Shown piece by piece: positions 27,348 through 36,089 of a DNA stretch of 64,000 nucleotides (its first letter is position 1; each line of letters opens with the position of its first letter). The notes below the pieces were generated by a model that searched no databases, was not told the origin of the DNA, and saw only the letters and a program-made list of their open reading frames with translations. The DNA comes from Pararhodobacter oceanensis (GTDB lineage: Bacteria > Pseudomonadota > Alphaproteobacteria > Rhodobacterales > Rhodobacteraceae), in contig NZ_QDKM01000005.1 in the NCBI RefSeq assembly GCF_003076755.1, positions 186,001-250,000 of the forward strand, given 5' to 3'. Position numbers and translations under genes: made by a program.

Positions 27348-28442
27348 TTAGTTGCCACTCAACGCGCCGTATTCATAATCGAGCGCCCGCGCCTGCATCA
27401 CCGCGCGTTCGCTGATATCGGTGTTGCTCAGCGATTTGTCGCGGAAGGTCAGCAGGCTGTCGAGGATCTCGCGGCTCAGCGGGTCTTGCGAGGCGAGATC
27501 GTTGAGCATTGTGCCGGTGGTATTGGCCAGCGAGACCAGCGTGTCGTCGCTGAAACGGCGCAATTCGACGCCTTCATCGACCAAGGCGCGCAGCGCTTCG
27601 GGGTTGCGCACCATCATCTGGTTGAGAACATAATTGTTCATCTTCTCGGCACCGGCGGCGACGATTGCTTGCAGATCTTCAGGCAGGTCGTTCCATTCAT
27701 CAAGGTTGATGAACAGATCATTGATCCCCGAGGGTTCCTGCCAGCCCGGATAGTAGTAATAGCTGGCGACGCGGTGGAAGCCGAAGGCCATATCCAGATA
27801 GGGGCCGATCCATTCGCAGGCGTCGATGGCGCCCGATTGCATCGACGGCAGCAGCTCGCCGCCTGGCAGGTTGACAATGGTGGTGCCAAGCTGGTTGAGC
27901 ACCTCGCCGCCGAGCCCCGGAATACGCATCTTGAGGCCGCTGAGATCATCGACCGAGTTGATCTCGCGGTTGAACCAGCCGCCCATCTGGGTGCCCGAAT
28001 TGCCCGCGACGAAGAACTTGCAGTTCAGCTCGTCATAGGCGCGCTGGGTCAGCTCTTGGCCGCCCGAGGCGAACCATGCGTTCTGCTCCTGTGCGGTCAG
28101 GCCAAAGGGCATGCCGGTGACGAATTGCAGCGCCGGAACCTTGCCCTTCCAGTAGTAGGAGGTGCCAAAGCCGATCTGTGCGGTGCCATTGCTGACCGCG
28201 TCGATGGTCTCGAAGGCGGGGACCACTTCACCGGCGCCAAAGACCTGCACATTGAGCCGTCCGCCCGAGGCCGCGTTGACGAATTCGGCAAAAATATCTG
28301 GTGCAATACCGTAGATCGGATAGCCCTTGGGGTAGGCATGGACCAGACGCCAGCGCCGTGTGTCCTGCGCAATGGCGGGGGCGGCAGCGGCGCTGCCCAG
28401 CGCCGCGACACCGGCGCCCTGAATAAACTGACGACGTTTCAT
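27348..28442 (-). CDS. TRAP substrate-binding protein, TakP-like (2-oxoacid type), system 1
   Basis: This is a periplasmic solute receptor of 364 residues. The N-terminus MKRRQFIQGAGVAALG looks like a Tat-type signal with AAPAIA cleavage. Large parts resemble Rhodobacter TakP, which binds 2-oxo acids through sodium. Examples are GTSYYWKGK, GNSGTQMGGWFNREI, LKMRIPGLGG with the ligand-binding Arg, AIDACEWIGPY and the YYYYPGWQEP block. A monocarboxylic or 2-oxo acid ligand is therefore likely, but I cannot say which. A TGCATACA site lies 57 bases upstream (28499-28506). It is the first gene of the DctP-Q-M transcript. Confidence 0.92.
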   Translation of the reverse strand: MKRRQFIQGAGVAALGSAAAAPAIAQDTRRWRLVHAYPKGYPIYGIAPDIFAEFVNAASGGRLNVQVFGAGEVVPAFETIDAVSNGTAQIGFGTSYYWKGKVPALQFVTGMPFGLTAQEQNAWFASGGQELTQRAYDELNCKFFVAGNSGTQMGGWFNREINSVDDLSGLKMRIPGLGGEVLNQLGTTIVNLPGGELLPSMQSGAIDACEWIGPYLDMAFGFHRVASYYYYPGWQEPSGINDLFINLDEWNDLPEDLQAIVAAGAEKMNNYVLNQMMVRNPEALRALVDEGVELRRFSDDTLVSLANTTGTMLNDLASQDPLSREILDSLLTFRDKSLSNTDISERAVMQARALDYEYGALSGN

Positions 28443-28880
28443 ACATAGTCTCCCTGTTGTTCACTGGGGCGCGTATTGTGCGCGACCCATCGCTCCCGTG
28501 CATACAGCATGTGACATTTTGTATTATCTGTGAATACGCTAAATTATTAATTTTCGCCCCATGCGCGCCGTTTGCACGGGTTTTCTGCCCGTCAAACACA
28601 CTGCTTTGTGGGTTAAGTTACTAATTAATAACAATATGTATGGGATTCGGCATCTGTTTCAGCGTCCCGATTTGCAAAGATCTATGCGGTTTGCGCTCCT
28701 TTCGCCAGCCCCTCCGCGCGCGGATTTAGCTTTTCTAAACTGCAAGCCAGTTTCCCTCGCTTCCCCGAGGTCAGGCGGGGCCGTAACACTAAAGGTAAGT
28801 CGGGTCTGCATCTTCACAGGCCTGCTGTTTGTGACGGTGGCCATAGGGCCGACCGAAGGAAAACTCACGGAGGAAAGCAA
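28443..28880. promoter_or_regulatory. Divergent region between TRAP system 1 and the di-iron gene
   Basis: These 438 bases are notably AT-rich in the middle (28500-28640) compared with the surrounding DNA. They contain the TGCATACA box near the TRAP gene and a GGAGG ribosome site before 28881. I see no open frame that looks coding. Confidence 0.55.
28499..28506. promoter_or_regulatory. TGCATACA box 1 (TRAP system 1)
   Basis: TGCATACA lies 57 bases before the TakP-like gene. The same 8-mer (either strand) occurs in four other promoter regions here, at 30831, 40067, 43022 and 49781. It is proposed as an operator for the GntR/FCD protein at 43084. Confidence 0.55.
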
Positions 28881-29576
28881 ATGGTTGATGTGCGTCAAGT
28901 CAGGGGTGGGGACGGTCTGACCGGCATCCGCGAGGAAGTCGACGCGATGCTGGATGCGGTGGTCGAGAACACCCGCCAGGCGACGGTGTCTTTCTTTGAT
29001 AAATATGCCGAGAACCCCGATCCGAAGATTCTGGCCGCATGGCTGGAGCCACGGGCATGGCGCGAAATCGACTATGTGTTCCTGCTCAATGAACAGATCC
29101 GCCGCTACGGCATGCAGTTCTCGCGCAAGCATATCACGCTATTGGCCAAACAGTCGTTCCAAGAGGCCGAGCATTACGAAGACGTCGGCCGGGTGATTGA
29201 ATCGCTGGGCGGCACGGTGCCGACCTCGGTGCCGGAATCGGCGAAGCCGTGGAGCGACTTTCTCTGGGAGTGCCTCGACCGTCACCCGCTGGCCGCGATT
29301 GCCGCGTGGAACCTGTCGGAAACCTCGGCCTCGGGCAGCTTTGAGCCGACCTTTGAAGCGGGCGAGAAATTCGGCTTCGATACGGTGGTGAAAGTCTACA
29401 AAAAGATCGCCATCGACGAGAAATTCCACGTCGGTCTGGGCACCCAGATCCTGGCCGATTACGCGAAAACCGACCACGACCGCGAGGAAATCCTGCGCGC
29501 GATGCGCGGCATGCGCGACATCGCGTGGAAGACTTTCACGCCGGAATCGGTCGCTGAAAGCATGGCGGCGCAGTAA
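28881..29576 (+). CDS. Ferritin-like di-iron protein, candidate oxygenase
   Basis: I do not recognise a named family, but this 231-residue, all-helical, soluble protein carries the classic di-iron ligand set. Glu95-x2-His98 is in FQEAEHYED, Glu147 in NLSETSA, Glu180-x2-His183 in IDEKFHVG, and Glu62 or Glu71 supplies the first helix. Such four-helix carboxylate-bridged sites activate oxygen in oxygenases and oxidases, or store iron. The next gene is a VanB-type reductase with flavin and 2Fe-2S domains, the usual electron donor for an oxygenase. ATG 28881 follows GGAGG. A 9-bp hairpin separates it from the reductase. Confidence 0.75.
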   Translation: MVDVRQVRGGDGLTGIREEVDAMLDAVVENTRQATVSFFDKYAENPDPKILAAWLEPRAWREIDYVFLLNEQIRRYGMQFSRKHITLLAKQSFQEAEHYEDVGRVIESLGGTVPTSVPESAKPWSDFLWECLDRHPLAAIAAWNLSETSASGSFEPTFEAGEKFGFDTVVKVYKKIAIDEKFHVGLGTQILADYAKTDHDREEILRAMRGMRDIAWKTFTPESVAESMAAQ

Positions 29577-29658
29577 CCGCCGCACCGCAAACGGGGCCCG
29601 CCGCGCACCGCATGCGGGACCCGTCGCTGACGCTTGCCTCCCTATAGCGTCGCACTTG

Positions 29659-29686
29659 CCCTTCGCCAAAACTGTCCGGCGAAGGG
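29659..29686 (+). other. Hairpin between di-iron protein and reductase
   Basis: CCCTTCGCC (29659-29667) and GGCGAAGGG (29678-29686) form a perfect 9-bp stem with a 10-base loop. Only a weak T run follows, so it may reduce rather than stop read-through into the reductase gene. Confidence 0.55.
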
Positions 29687-29713
29687 CTATTTCACCCAGC
29701 ATTGAGGATCGCC

Positions 29714-30679
29714 ATGATAATGGAAGACAGCATCGTTTCTGCCGCGCAGCTCGAGGTCGAGATCGCGCAGATCACGCAGGAAGCCGAGGGCGTGGTCTCG
29801 CTGATCCTGCGCGCGCCCGATGGCACGGCGCTGCCGACATGGCAGGCAGGAGCCCATATCGATGTGATCCTGCCGAACGGGCTGGTGCGGCAGTATTCGC
29901 TCTGCGGTGACGCGCAAGATTGCAGCACATGGCGGATTTCGATCCTGCATGAGCGCGAGGGGCGCGGCGGCTCGGCCTATCTGCACGGGCATATCAAAGC
30001 CGGCGACCGCATCCGCGTCTCGCAGCCGCGCAACAATTTCAAACTGGCCGAGGCCGAACATTACAAATTTGTCGCCGGTGGCATCGGTATCACCCCGATT
30101 CTGGCGATGATTCATGAGGCCGAGGCAGCGGGTAAATCCTGGTCGCTGCTCTATGGCGGGCGTTCACGCAACACGATGGCGTTTCTGGACGACCTCGCGC
30201 GGTTTGGCGACAAGGTGACAATCGCCCCGCAAGATGAGGTCGGTCTGCTGGATCTGGGCGGCTATCTTGGCGCCGATGACGATGGCGCCCATGCCTATGT
30301 CTGCGGTCCCGGCCCGCTGATCGACGCGGTCGAAGCGCAATGCGCGTCTTGGCCTGCGGGCAGGCTGCACCGCGAGCGATTTGCGCCCAAGCAAAAGATC
30401 ACCGCCGAGCCCGGTGGCTTCGAGGTGCAGCTGGCGCAATCGGGTGAGCGGATCTATGTGCCGCCCGATGAAAGCCTGCTCGACGTGCTGCAAGACGCCG
30501 GTCACGAGGTCACCAATTCCTGCACGGCAGGGATTTGTGGCACCTGTCTGGTCAATGTTCTGGCCGGTGAGCCGGATCATCAAGATGACGTCCTGTCCGA
30601 CGCAGATCGCGCCTCGGGCAAGATGATGCTGGTCTGTGTGTCGCGCTCGAAATCGGATCTTCTGGTGCTCGACCTGTGA
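29714..30679 (+). CDS. PDR/VanB-family oxygenase reductase
   Basis: This soluble reductase (321 aa) moves electrons from NAD(P)H through FMN and a 2Fe-2S centre to an oxygenase. The flavin motif RQYSLCGD is at 59-66, the nucleotide-binding GGIGITP at 122-128, and VCGPGPLI at 196-203. The C-terminal plant-type ferredoxin has Cys270, Cys275, Cys278 (SCTAGICGTC) and Cys308. The order is that of phthalate dioxygenase reductase and VanB. ATG 29714 is preferred to the TTG at 29702. It follows a ferritin-like di-iron gene by 137 bases, so it is probably its partner. Confidence 0.92.
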   Translation: MIMEDSIVSAAQLEVEIAQITQEAEGVVSLILRAPDGTALPTWQAGAHIDVILPNGLVRQYSLCGDAQDCSTWRISILHEREGRGGSAYLHGHIKAGDRIRVSQPRNNFKLAEAEHYKFVAGGIGITPILAMIHEAEAAGKSWSLLYGGRSRNTMAFLDDLARFGDKVTIAPQDEVGLLDLGGYLGADDDGAHAYVCGPGPLIDAVEAQCASWPAGRLHRERFAPKQKITAEPGGFEVQLAQSGERIYVPPDESLLDVLQDAGHEVTNSCTAGICGTCLVNVLAGEPDHQDDVLSDADRASGKMMLVCVSRSKSDLLVLDL

Positions 30680-30717
30680 TGTAAAACCCCCGATCCGGCG
30701 ATGATTTTTATACCTCC

Positions 30718-30740
30718 TCCCCTCCGCGGGAGGGGGTTTT
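30718..30740 (+). terminator. Rho-independent terminator after the reductase gene
   Basis: CCCCTCC (30719-30725) pairs with GGAGGGG (30729-30735) over a 3-base loop and is followed by G and TTTT, 40 bases after the stop codon. This separates the di-iron/reductase pair from TRAP system 2. Confidence 0.8.
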
Positions 30741-30813
30741 CGGCGTTCCCTAAATTCCAGAGAAACACCAGAGACACGCTTTGAAATCAATGGCTTATGC
30801 AGGTTCAAAACTG

Positions 30814-30838
30814 TTGACAGGCTGGATGGCTGTATGCA
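30814..30838 (+). promoter_or_regulatory. TGTATGCA box 2 with nearby TTGACA (TRAP system 2)
   Basis: TTGACA (30814-30819) is a good -35 element. TGTATGCA (30831-30838) lies in the spacer or -10 zone behind it, about 97 bases before the binding-protein start. A regulator bound there would block RNA polymerase. The -10 hexamer itself is not obvious. Confidence 0.55.
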
Positions 30839-30934
30839 GAGTCACCTGAATTGCGTGTAATTTGATAGTCAGTGTGCGCAAATTGAGCGAGTGGAAAAAC
30901 ACCGCCATCCCCACCAACACGAGGAAGACCATCT

Positions 30935-31933
30935 ATGAAATTCTTCAGCAAACTCACTGCGGCAACCGCGCTGGTTTCGGCCATGGCGGTTGTTCCGGCC
31001 GTCGCCGCCGAATTCGAGTTCAAATTCGCCAATGTCGAAGCCCCGCAAAGCATCGGTGGCCAAGCGACACAGGCCTTCGCCAATTGTGTGCAAGAGGGCA
31101 GCAACGAGCGGATCAATATCACCATCTTCCCGTCGGGCGCTTTGGGCAACCAGACCGACAATCTGGAATCGATCCGCACCAATCTGATCGACTTCACGCA
31201 GGTGGTGTCGCCGATCGTCACCGTGGATCCGCTGCTGTCGGTGTTCACGCTGCCTTATATCTTCCGCGACCGTGACCATGTCGACCGCGTGATGCATGGG
31301 CCGGTGGGCAGTTTCGTCGCCGAGCGTCTGGCTGCGCGCAATGTGATTGCGATTGGCTATTGGGAAGGCGGTTTCCGCCAAATCACCAACAATGTGCGCC
31401 CGATCCATACACCCGCCGATCTGGAAGGTATCAAGCTGCGCACGCCCAGCGACCTGAGCCGCATCATGCTGTTCCAATCGCTCGGTGCGAACGCCTCGGC
31501 GCTGCCCTGGTCCGAGGTCTATTCGGCGCTGCAAACCGGCGTCTATGACGGGCAGGAAAACCCCGCACTCTATGTCGAGGATGCCAATCTCTTCGAGGTG
31601 CAGAACTACCTGTCGTTCACCTCGCATGTCTACGGCGTCAGCTATCTGGTGATGTCCGAGCAAGCCTACGACTCGCTGCCGCAGGATCTGCGCGTGGTGG
31701 TGCGGGAATGCGGGCGGATCTCGGGTGAGGAATCGGTGGCCTACGGTGCCCAGGCCGATGCCGAGGCCGAAGAGCGGGCGATCGCGCGCGGCATGGAGGT
31801 GAACACCGCCGATGTCGCTGCTTTCATGGCCGCCGCGCAGCCGCTGCATATGGAAATGATCAGCAACACAATGTCGGACGAGGATGCCGAGACCGCGCGT
31901 GCGCTGCTGACCAGTATCCAGAACACGCATTGA
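30935..31933 (+). CDS. dctP: TRAP substrate-binding protein (DctP), system 2
   Basis: This periplasmic receptor of 332 residues has a Sec signal (KLTAATALVSAMAVVPAVAA). The family features are LPYIFRDRDHVDRVM, an Arg-centred loop in LEGIKLRTPSDLSRIMLFQSLG, and ALPWSEVYSALQTGVYDGQENP, all typical of the DctP clade that binds C4 or other organic acids through the conserved Arg. It is distinct from the TakP type at 27348. It is the first gene of a five-gene transcript that continues through both permeases, a proline-racemase-family enzyme and a hydroxyacid dehydrogenase. The solute is probably the substrate of those enzymes. Confidence 0.92.
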   Translation: MKFFSKLTAATALVSAMAVVPAVAAEFEFKFANVEAPQSIGGQATQAFANCVQEGSNERINITIFPSGALGNQTDNLESIRTNLIDFTQVVSPIVTVDPLLSVFTLPYIFRDRDHVDRVMHGPVGSFVAERLAARNVIAIGYWEGGFRQITNNVRPIHTPADLEGIKLRTPSDLSRIMLFQSLGANASALPWSEVYSALQTGVYDGQENPALYVEDANLFEVQNYLSFTSHVYGVSYLVMSEQAYDSLPQDLRVVVRECGRISGEESVAYGAQADAEAEERAIARGMEVNTADVAAFMAAAQPLHMEMISNTMSDEDAETARALLTSIQNTH

Positions 31934-31973
31934 TCGGAATCCGCTGATTAACGGTTTGGGAGGAAAGTGAACC

Positions 31974-32510
31974 ATGTGGATATTCGACAAACTACTCGAA
32001 GTCGCAGTGGGGGCGTTGATCGTCATCGCCACTGTCGTCGGTTTCGCCGAGGTGGTCTCGCGCTATGCGCTGGGCGGGTCCATTGGCTGGTCATATGAGT
32101 TTTTGCAGATCGTTTTGGTCTACATCACCTTTGTGGGCGGGTTCTTGGCAACGCGGACCAGCAGTCATCTGCGGGTGACGGTCATCGTCGAGGCGCTACC
32201 GCGGAATATCCGGTTCATCTGCTTTCTGGTGGCAAAGTCTGGCATTGCCATCACCACCGTCGTGATGACGATCTGGGGCTGGGAATACGCGTTCCGTTTT
32301 TCCGGCTCCGCCACTGATATCCTGCGGGTGCCGGTGGTCTATCTTTACATCGTCGTGCCGATCTGCGGGTTTGCGATGACCCTTCAGGTGATCGCGGATC
32401 TCGTCTTGGGCATTTGGAAATTCTTCACCGAGGGCGAGGCCGAGACGTTTGACTTCACGCTGCCCGGCTTTGGCGAGGAAATGGACGCAGAAAAGGGTCT
32501 TCAGACATGA
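31974..32510 (+). CDS. dctQ: TRAP transporter small permease (DctQ), system 2
   Basis: This 178-residue membrane protein has four hydrophobic segments. Family motifs are the RYALGGSIGWSYEFLQIVLV block, the loop TRTSSHLRVTVIVE, and the ending with an acidic C-terminal tail. A ribosome site (GGGAGGAAAG) precedes ATG 31974. The stop overlaps the DctM start by four bases (32507-32510). Confidence 0.9.
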   Translation: MWIFDKLLEVAVGALIVIATVVGFAEVVSRYALGGSIGWSYEFLQIVLVYITFVGGFLATRTSSHLRVTVIVEALPRNIRFICFLVAKSGIAITTVVMTIWGWEYAFRFSGSATDILRVPVVYLYIVVPICGFAMTLQVIADLVLGIWKFFTEGEAETFDFTLPGFGEEMDAEKGLQT

Positions 32511-33787
32511 TGTTCGCGGCTTTCGGAGGCCTGTTGGTCGCGATTGGAATCGGCATGCCGATTGCCTTCGCCCTGTCCACCATCTCGATTATTATCCTCT
32601 GGTATGCGGATGTCAGCATGCTGGTCGCGGTGCAGCGGATTTACCAAGGCACCAATAAATTCCCCTTCCTTGCGGTGCCCCTGTTTATCTTTGCGGGTTC
32701 GCTGATGAACCAAGCGGATATCTCGCGCCGCTTGGTTGATTTCGCTGCGACGCTGGTCGGGCGGATGCGCGGCGGGCTGGCGGGGGTCAATGTGATCACC
32801 AGCATGTTGTTTGCCGGTATGAGCGGCACCTCGATGTCCGACACCGCAGCCGTCGGCGGGATCATGATCCCCAATATGATCAAACGCGGCTATGACCGCG
32901 CCTTTACCGCCGCCGTCACCGCTGCGTCCTCGACCATCGGTGTGCTGCTGCCGCCGAGCCTGCCGATGGTGGTCTTGGCCTCCTATATGGGGATCTCGAC
33001 AGGGGCCTTGTTCATCGCCGGCGTGGTGCCGGGGCTGTTGGTCGGTTTCGGCCTGATCATCGCCGCTTGGATCATCTCGGTGATCCGCGAATATCCGGTG
33101 GAAGAGAAATTCGAACTTGGCCGCTTTCTGCGCGCCTTTGTCGCCGCGATCCCGCCGCTACTGATGCCCTTGATCATCATCGGTGGCATTCTGGGTGGCG
33201 TGTTTACTGCCACCGAGGCGGCGGGGATTGCCTGTATCTACGGGATCATCGCCGGTTTCTTCATCCTGCGCACGCTGAACATGCTCAAGCTCTACTATGC
33301 GATCCGCGACGCCGCGATCCTGACCGGCGCGACGATGTTCGTCACCGCCACCGCGCATGTGCTGGGCTTTACCTTCACCTTTCAGCAGTTCAGCGCCACC
33401 ATCACCGGCTATTTCAACACCGCCGATATGGGCCCGCTGGCCGTGCTCTTCACCCTGTCGCTGGTGATGATCCTTCTGGGCATCTTCCTTGACGGGTTCG
33501 CGATGATGTTCATCGTCGTACCGCTGTTCCTGCCGACCGCGATCTCGGTGGGCATCGAGCCGATCCACTTTGCCATGGTGCTGATCATGTGCTGGGGGCT
33601 TGGCCAGCAGACACCACCGATGGCCTCGGCCCTGTTCCTGACCAGCCTGATGGCCCGCGTCGATGTGATTTCGATCACCCGCGCCAATCTGTGGTTCATT
33701 CTGGTGATGGGTGGAATTCTCGGCCTCGTCATCCTGTTCCCGTATCAAACGGTGCTTTGGCTTCCGCAAAAAGCCGGTCTTCTCTGA
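32507..33787 (+). CDS. dctM: TRAP transporter large permease (DctM), system 2
   Basis: This is the large permease of 426 residues with about twelve membrane spans. Typical blocks are FAGSLMNQADISRRLVDFA, FAGMSGTSMSDTAAVGGIMIP and VGPTEAAG-like sequence (here FTATEAAG), plus the closing LMARVDVISITRANLWF. It lacks the insertion seen in the system-1 DctM. It is followed after 42 bases, on the same strand, by the proline-racemase-family gene, so transport and metabolism are probably on one mRNA. Confidence 0.93.
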   Translation: MMFAAFGGLLVAIGIGMPIAFALSTISIIILWYADVSMLVAVQRIYQGTNKFPFLAVPLFIFAGSLMNQADISRRLVDFAATLVGRMRGGLAGVNVITSMLFAGMSGTSMSDTAAVGGIMIPNMIKRGYDRAFTAAVTAASSTIGVLLPPSLPMVVLASYMGISTGALFIAGVVPGLLVGFGLIIAAWIISVIREYPVEEKFELGRFLRAFVAAIPPLLMPLIIIGGILGGVFTATEAAGIACIYGIIAGFFILRTLNMLKLYYAIRDAAILTGATMFVTATAHVLGFTFTFQQFSATITGYFNTADMGPLAVLFTLSLVMILLGIFLDGFAMMFIVVPLFLPTAISVGIEPIHFAMVLIMCWGLGQQTPPMASALFLTSLMARVDVISITRANLWFILVMGGILGLVILFPYQTVLWLPQKAGLL

Positions 33788-33829
33788 GCGAGAAATCCGG
33801 CCCACTTCCCTGACTGATAGGAGTTTACC

Positions 33830-34846
33830 ATGAAAGTCGCCGCCTATGTTGATGTCTCGTATACCCAGACCGAGGGTATGACGACGGCGCTGATCAACAA
33901 CCAGTTCCACTTCCCTGCCGGGCTCGATATTCTGGGCAAGCGCGAATATTTCAAAGAGCATTACGACTGGATCCGCGCCGGTATCATGCGCGAGCCGCGC
34001 GGTCATAATAACCAGTTCGGCGGCGTCATCGTTCCGTCCTCGACGCCCGAGGCCGATATCGGGGTGATCTGGATCGACTGCGTCGGCTACGGCGATATGT
34101 GCGGACATGGCACGATTGCGACCTCGACGCTGATGGCCTCGAACAACCTGCTGCCGCGTCAGGACGGTGAAAGCCGCCTGCGTCTGGAAACCCCCGCCGG
34201 TATCGTCACCTCCGAGGTGTTCACCGAAGGCGACCAGATCACCGGCTGCCGGTTCCAGAACGTGCCCGGCTATCTGGCCGAAAAGGATATCACCGTGACC
34301 GTGCCCGAACTGGGCGACATCCAGGTCGATATTGCCTTTGGCGGCAACTACTTCATCACCGTCAAGCTCGATCCGGCGGTGAAGCAGGTCAGCCCCGAGA
34401 ATTCGGCATGGCTGGGCCATATGGGCAATGTGATCAAGAACCAGATCAACGCGCGCTTCCAGCTGACCCATCCCGAAAAGCCGCATATCACCGAGATTGA
34501 CCTGGTCACCTTCTACCACGAAGTACCGGGCGATAACGCCGATTACCGCTGGGTCCATGCCTACCGCGATGGCAGTCTCGACCGCTCGCCGGGCGGCACC
34601 GGCACCTCGGCGATGCTGGCGATGCTGGAAGGCCGCGGGTTGATCAAGATGAACGAGAAGGTGCGCGCGCAGGGTATGTTGGGCCTTGGCACCTTTGAGG
34701 GTGAATTGATCGGCGAGACCAAGATCGGCAACCACCGCGGTGTGGTCTCGACGGTCAAGGGCCGCTCGAAGCTGATCGGTTTCGGCAAATGGTTCATGGA
34801 CCCAACCGATCCGGTGGGCCGCGGCTACGACGTCGCTCAGCTGTAA
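33830..34846 (+). CDS. Proline-racemase-family enzyme with Cys/Gly active site
   Basis: This 338-residue protein belongs to the proline racemase/4-hydroxyproline epimerase/trans-3-hydroxyproline dehydratase family. The first catalytic residue, Cys91, is intact in CVGYGDMCGHGTIA. The second position, Cys in racemases and epimerases or Thr in the dehydratases, is Gly255 (DRSPGGTGTS). A family member with one thiol only is more likely to catalyse a dehydration or a one-base reaction than racemisation. GGNYFITV and SPENSAW are other family contacts. It sits in the TRAP system-2 transcript, directly before an FMN hydroxyacid dehydrogenase. Confidence 0.85.
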   Translation: MKVAAYVDVSYTQTEGMTTALINNQFHFPAGLDILGKREYFKEHYDWIRAGIMREPRGHNNQFGGVIVPSSTPEADIGVIWIDCVGYGDMCGHGTIATSTLMASNNLLPRQDGESRLRLETPAGIVTSEVFTEGDQITGCRFQNVPGYLAEKDITVTVPELGDIQVDIAFGGNYFITVKLDPAVKQVSPENSAWLGHMGNVIKNQINARFQLTHPEKPHITEIDLVTFYHEVPGDNADYRWVHAYRDGSLDRSPGGTGTSAMLAMLEGRGLIKMNEKVRAQGMLGLGTFEGELIGETKIGNHRGVVSTVKGRSKLIGFGKWFMDPTDPVGRGYDVAQL

Positions 34847-34848
34847 CC

Positions 34849-36024
34849 ATGAATAATGCCGCGCCCAAAATCCGCCGGCTGTCGGAGGCCCTCAATATCG
34901 AGGACCTCCGCACGCTCGCCCGCCGCCGAATCCCCAATTTCGCGTTTGAATACGTCGATGGCGGGGCCGAGGATCAGGTGACCATGGCCGCCAACCGCAA
35001 CAGCTTTCGCCAGATCCGTCTGGTGCCACGGCAGCTGCGGGATGTGTCGCGCATTGATCTTGCGACACAGTTTTTCGGGCGCGGCGTCAAACGCCCGTTT
35101 GCGATCTGTCCGACCGGCTACAACGGCATGCTGACCCACCACGGCGACCTGAAACTGGCGCGCGCGGCGGCGAAATTCGGCATTCCGTTCATTCAAAGCA
35201 CGATGTCGACCTCGTCAATCGAAGAGATCGCCGCCGAGATGAAGGGTGGCGAGCATTGGTTCCAGCTTTACGTGCTCAAGGACCGCGCGATCAGCAAACG
35301 GTTGATGGAGCGCGCCCATACGGCGGGCTGCACGACGCTGGTGATCACCACCGATGCGGTGATCCTTGGCAACCGCGAGAGCGATCGGCGGAATTTCTCC
35401 AAGCCGCAGGTGCCGACATGGCGCAACAAGATCGACACCGCGCTGAAGCCGCGCTGGATTTTCGATGTGCTGGTGCCGCATGGCATCCCGATCTTCGGCA
35501 ACCTGACCGAGTTCCTGCCGAAAAGCCAATGGTCGGCGGCGGATGGGGCGCGGTTTATCTCGGAGCAGATGGAGCGCGCGCTGAATTGGCAGCGCATTGA
35601 AGAGCTGCGCGCGGATTGGCCCGGAAAGCTGGTGATCAAGGGTTTGATGCATCCCGAGGACGTCAAACGCGCGGTTCAGGCCGGGGCCGATGGCGTTGTG
35701 GTCTCGAACCACGGCGGGCGGCAGCTTGACGGATCAGCCACGCCTCTGGACCAGATCGCGCAAATCAAAGACGCGGTCGGCGACAGTTGCGAAATCTACG
35801 CCGACAGCGGGTTTCGCCGGGGCTCGGATGTCGCCAAAGCGCTGTCTCTTGGCGCGCGCGGCGCCTTCTTCGGCCGCGCCACGCTTTACGGGCTGGGCGC
35901 TGGCGGGCAGGCGGGGGTCGAGGCGGCGCTGGGCATGTTGTCCAATGAGCTCGAGACCTGCATGGGCCAGATCGGCTGCACCAGCATCGACGGGCTGCGC
36001 GAGATCGAGATGGTCCGCGATTGA
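34849..36024 (+). CDS. FMN-dependent alpha-hydroxy acid dehydrogenase
   Basis: This 391-residue TIM-barrel flavoprotein oxidises a 2-hydroxy acid to a 2-oxo acid, like lactate, mandelate and glycolate oxidising enzymes. The base His288, with Arg291, lies in SNHGGRQLDGS. Earlier FMN contacts are in ICPTGYNGMLTHHGD, QSTMSTSS and QLYVLKDR. The substrate Tyr in FEYVDGGA is also present. ATG 34849 lies two bases past the previous stop. The protein has no membrane segment. An lldD or mdlB name would be over-reach because the acid is not identified. The neighbour chain (isomerase, this enzyme, a ThDP enzyme, an aldehyde dehydrogenase) mirrors mandelate-type degradation. Confidence 0.9.
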   Translation: MNNAAPKIRRLSEALNIEDLRTLARRRIPNFAFEYVDGGAEDQVTMAANRNSFRQIRLVPRQLRDVSRIDLATQFFGRGVKRPFAICPTGYNGMLTHHGDLKLARAAAKFGIPFIQSTMSTSSIEEIAAEMKGGEHWFQLYVLKDRAISKRLMERAHTAGCTTLVITTDAVILGNRESDRRNFSKPQVPTWRNKIDTALKPRWIFDVLVPHGIPIFGNLTEFLPKSQWSAADGARFISEQMERALNWQRIEELRADWPGKLVIKGLMHPEDVKRAVQAGADGVVVSNHGGRQLDGSATPLDQIAQIKDAVGDSCEIYADSGFRRGSDVAKALSLGARGAFFGRATLYGLGAGGQAGVEAALGMLSNELETCMGQIGCTSIDGLREIEMVRD

Positions 36025-36029
36025 GCTCG

Positions 36030-36061
36030 ATTGGGCGCGTGCCCCGTGAGCGCGCGCCAAT
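36030..36061. terminator. Hairpin between convergent genes
   Basis: ATTGGGCGCG (36030-36039) pairs with CGCGCGCCAAT (36051-36061) with a one-base bulge, between the hydroxyacid dehydrogenase stop and the LysR gene stop. It has no clear U tract. It is a possible bidirectional terminator. Confidence 0.45.
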
Positions 36062-36089
36062 ATGTGCGCGTGCCCGCTCCACACCCGTC

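Noticed and set aside
33158-34735. Long minus-strand frame (525 aa) opposite DctM and the racemase
   Set aside because: It is antisense to two strongly supported genes and carries no domain signature.
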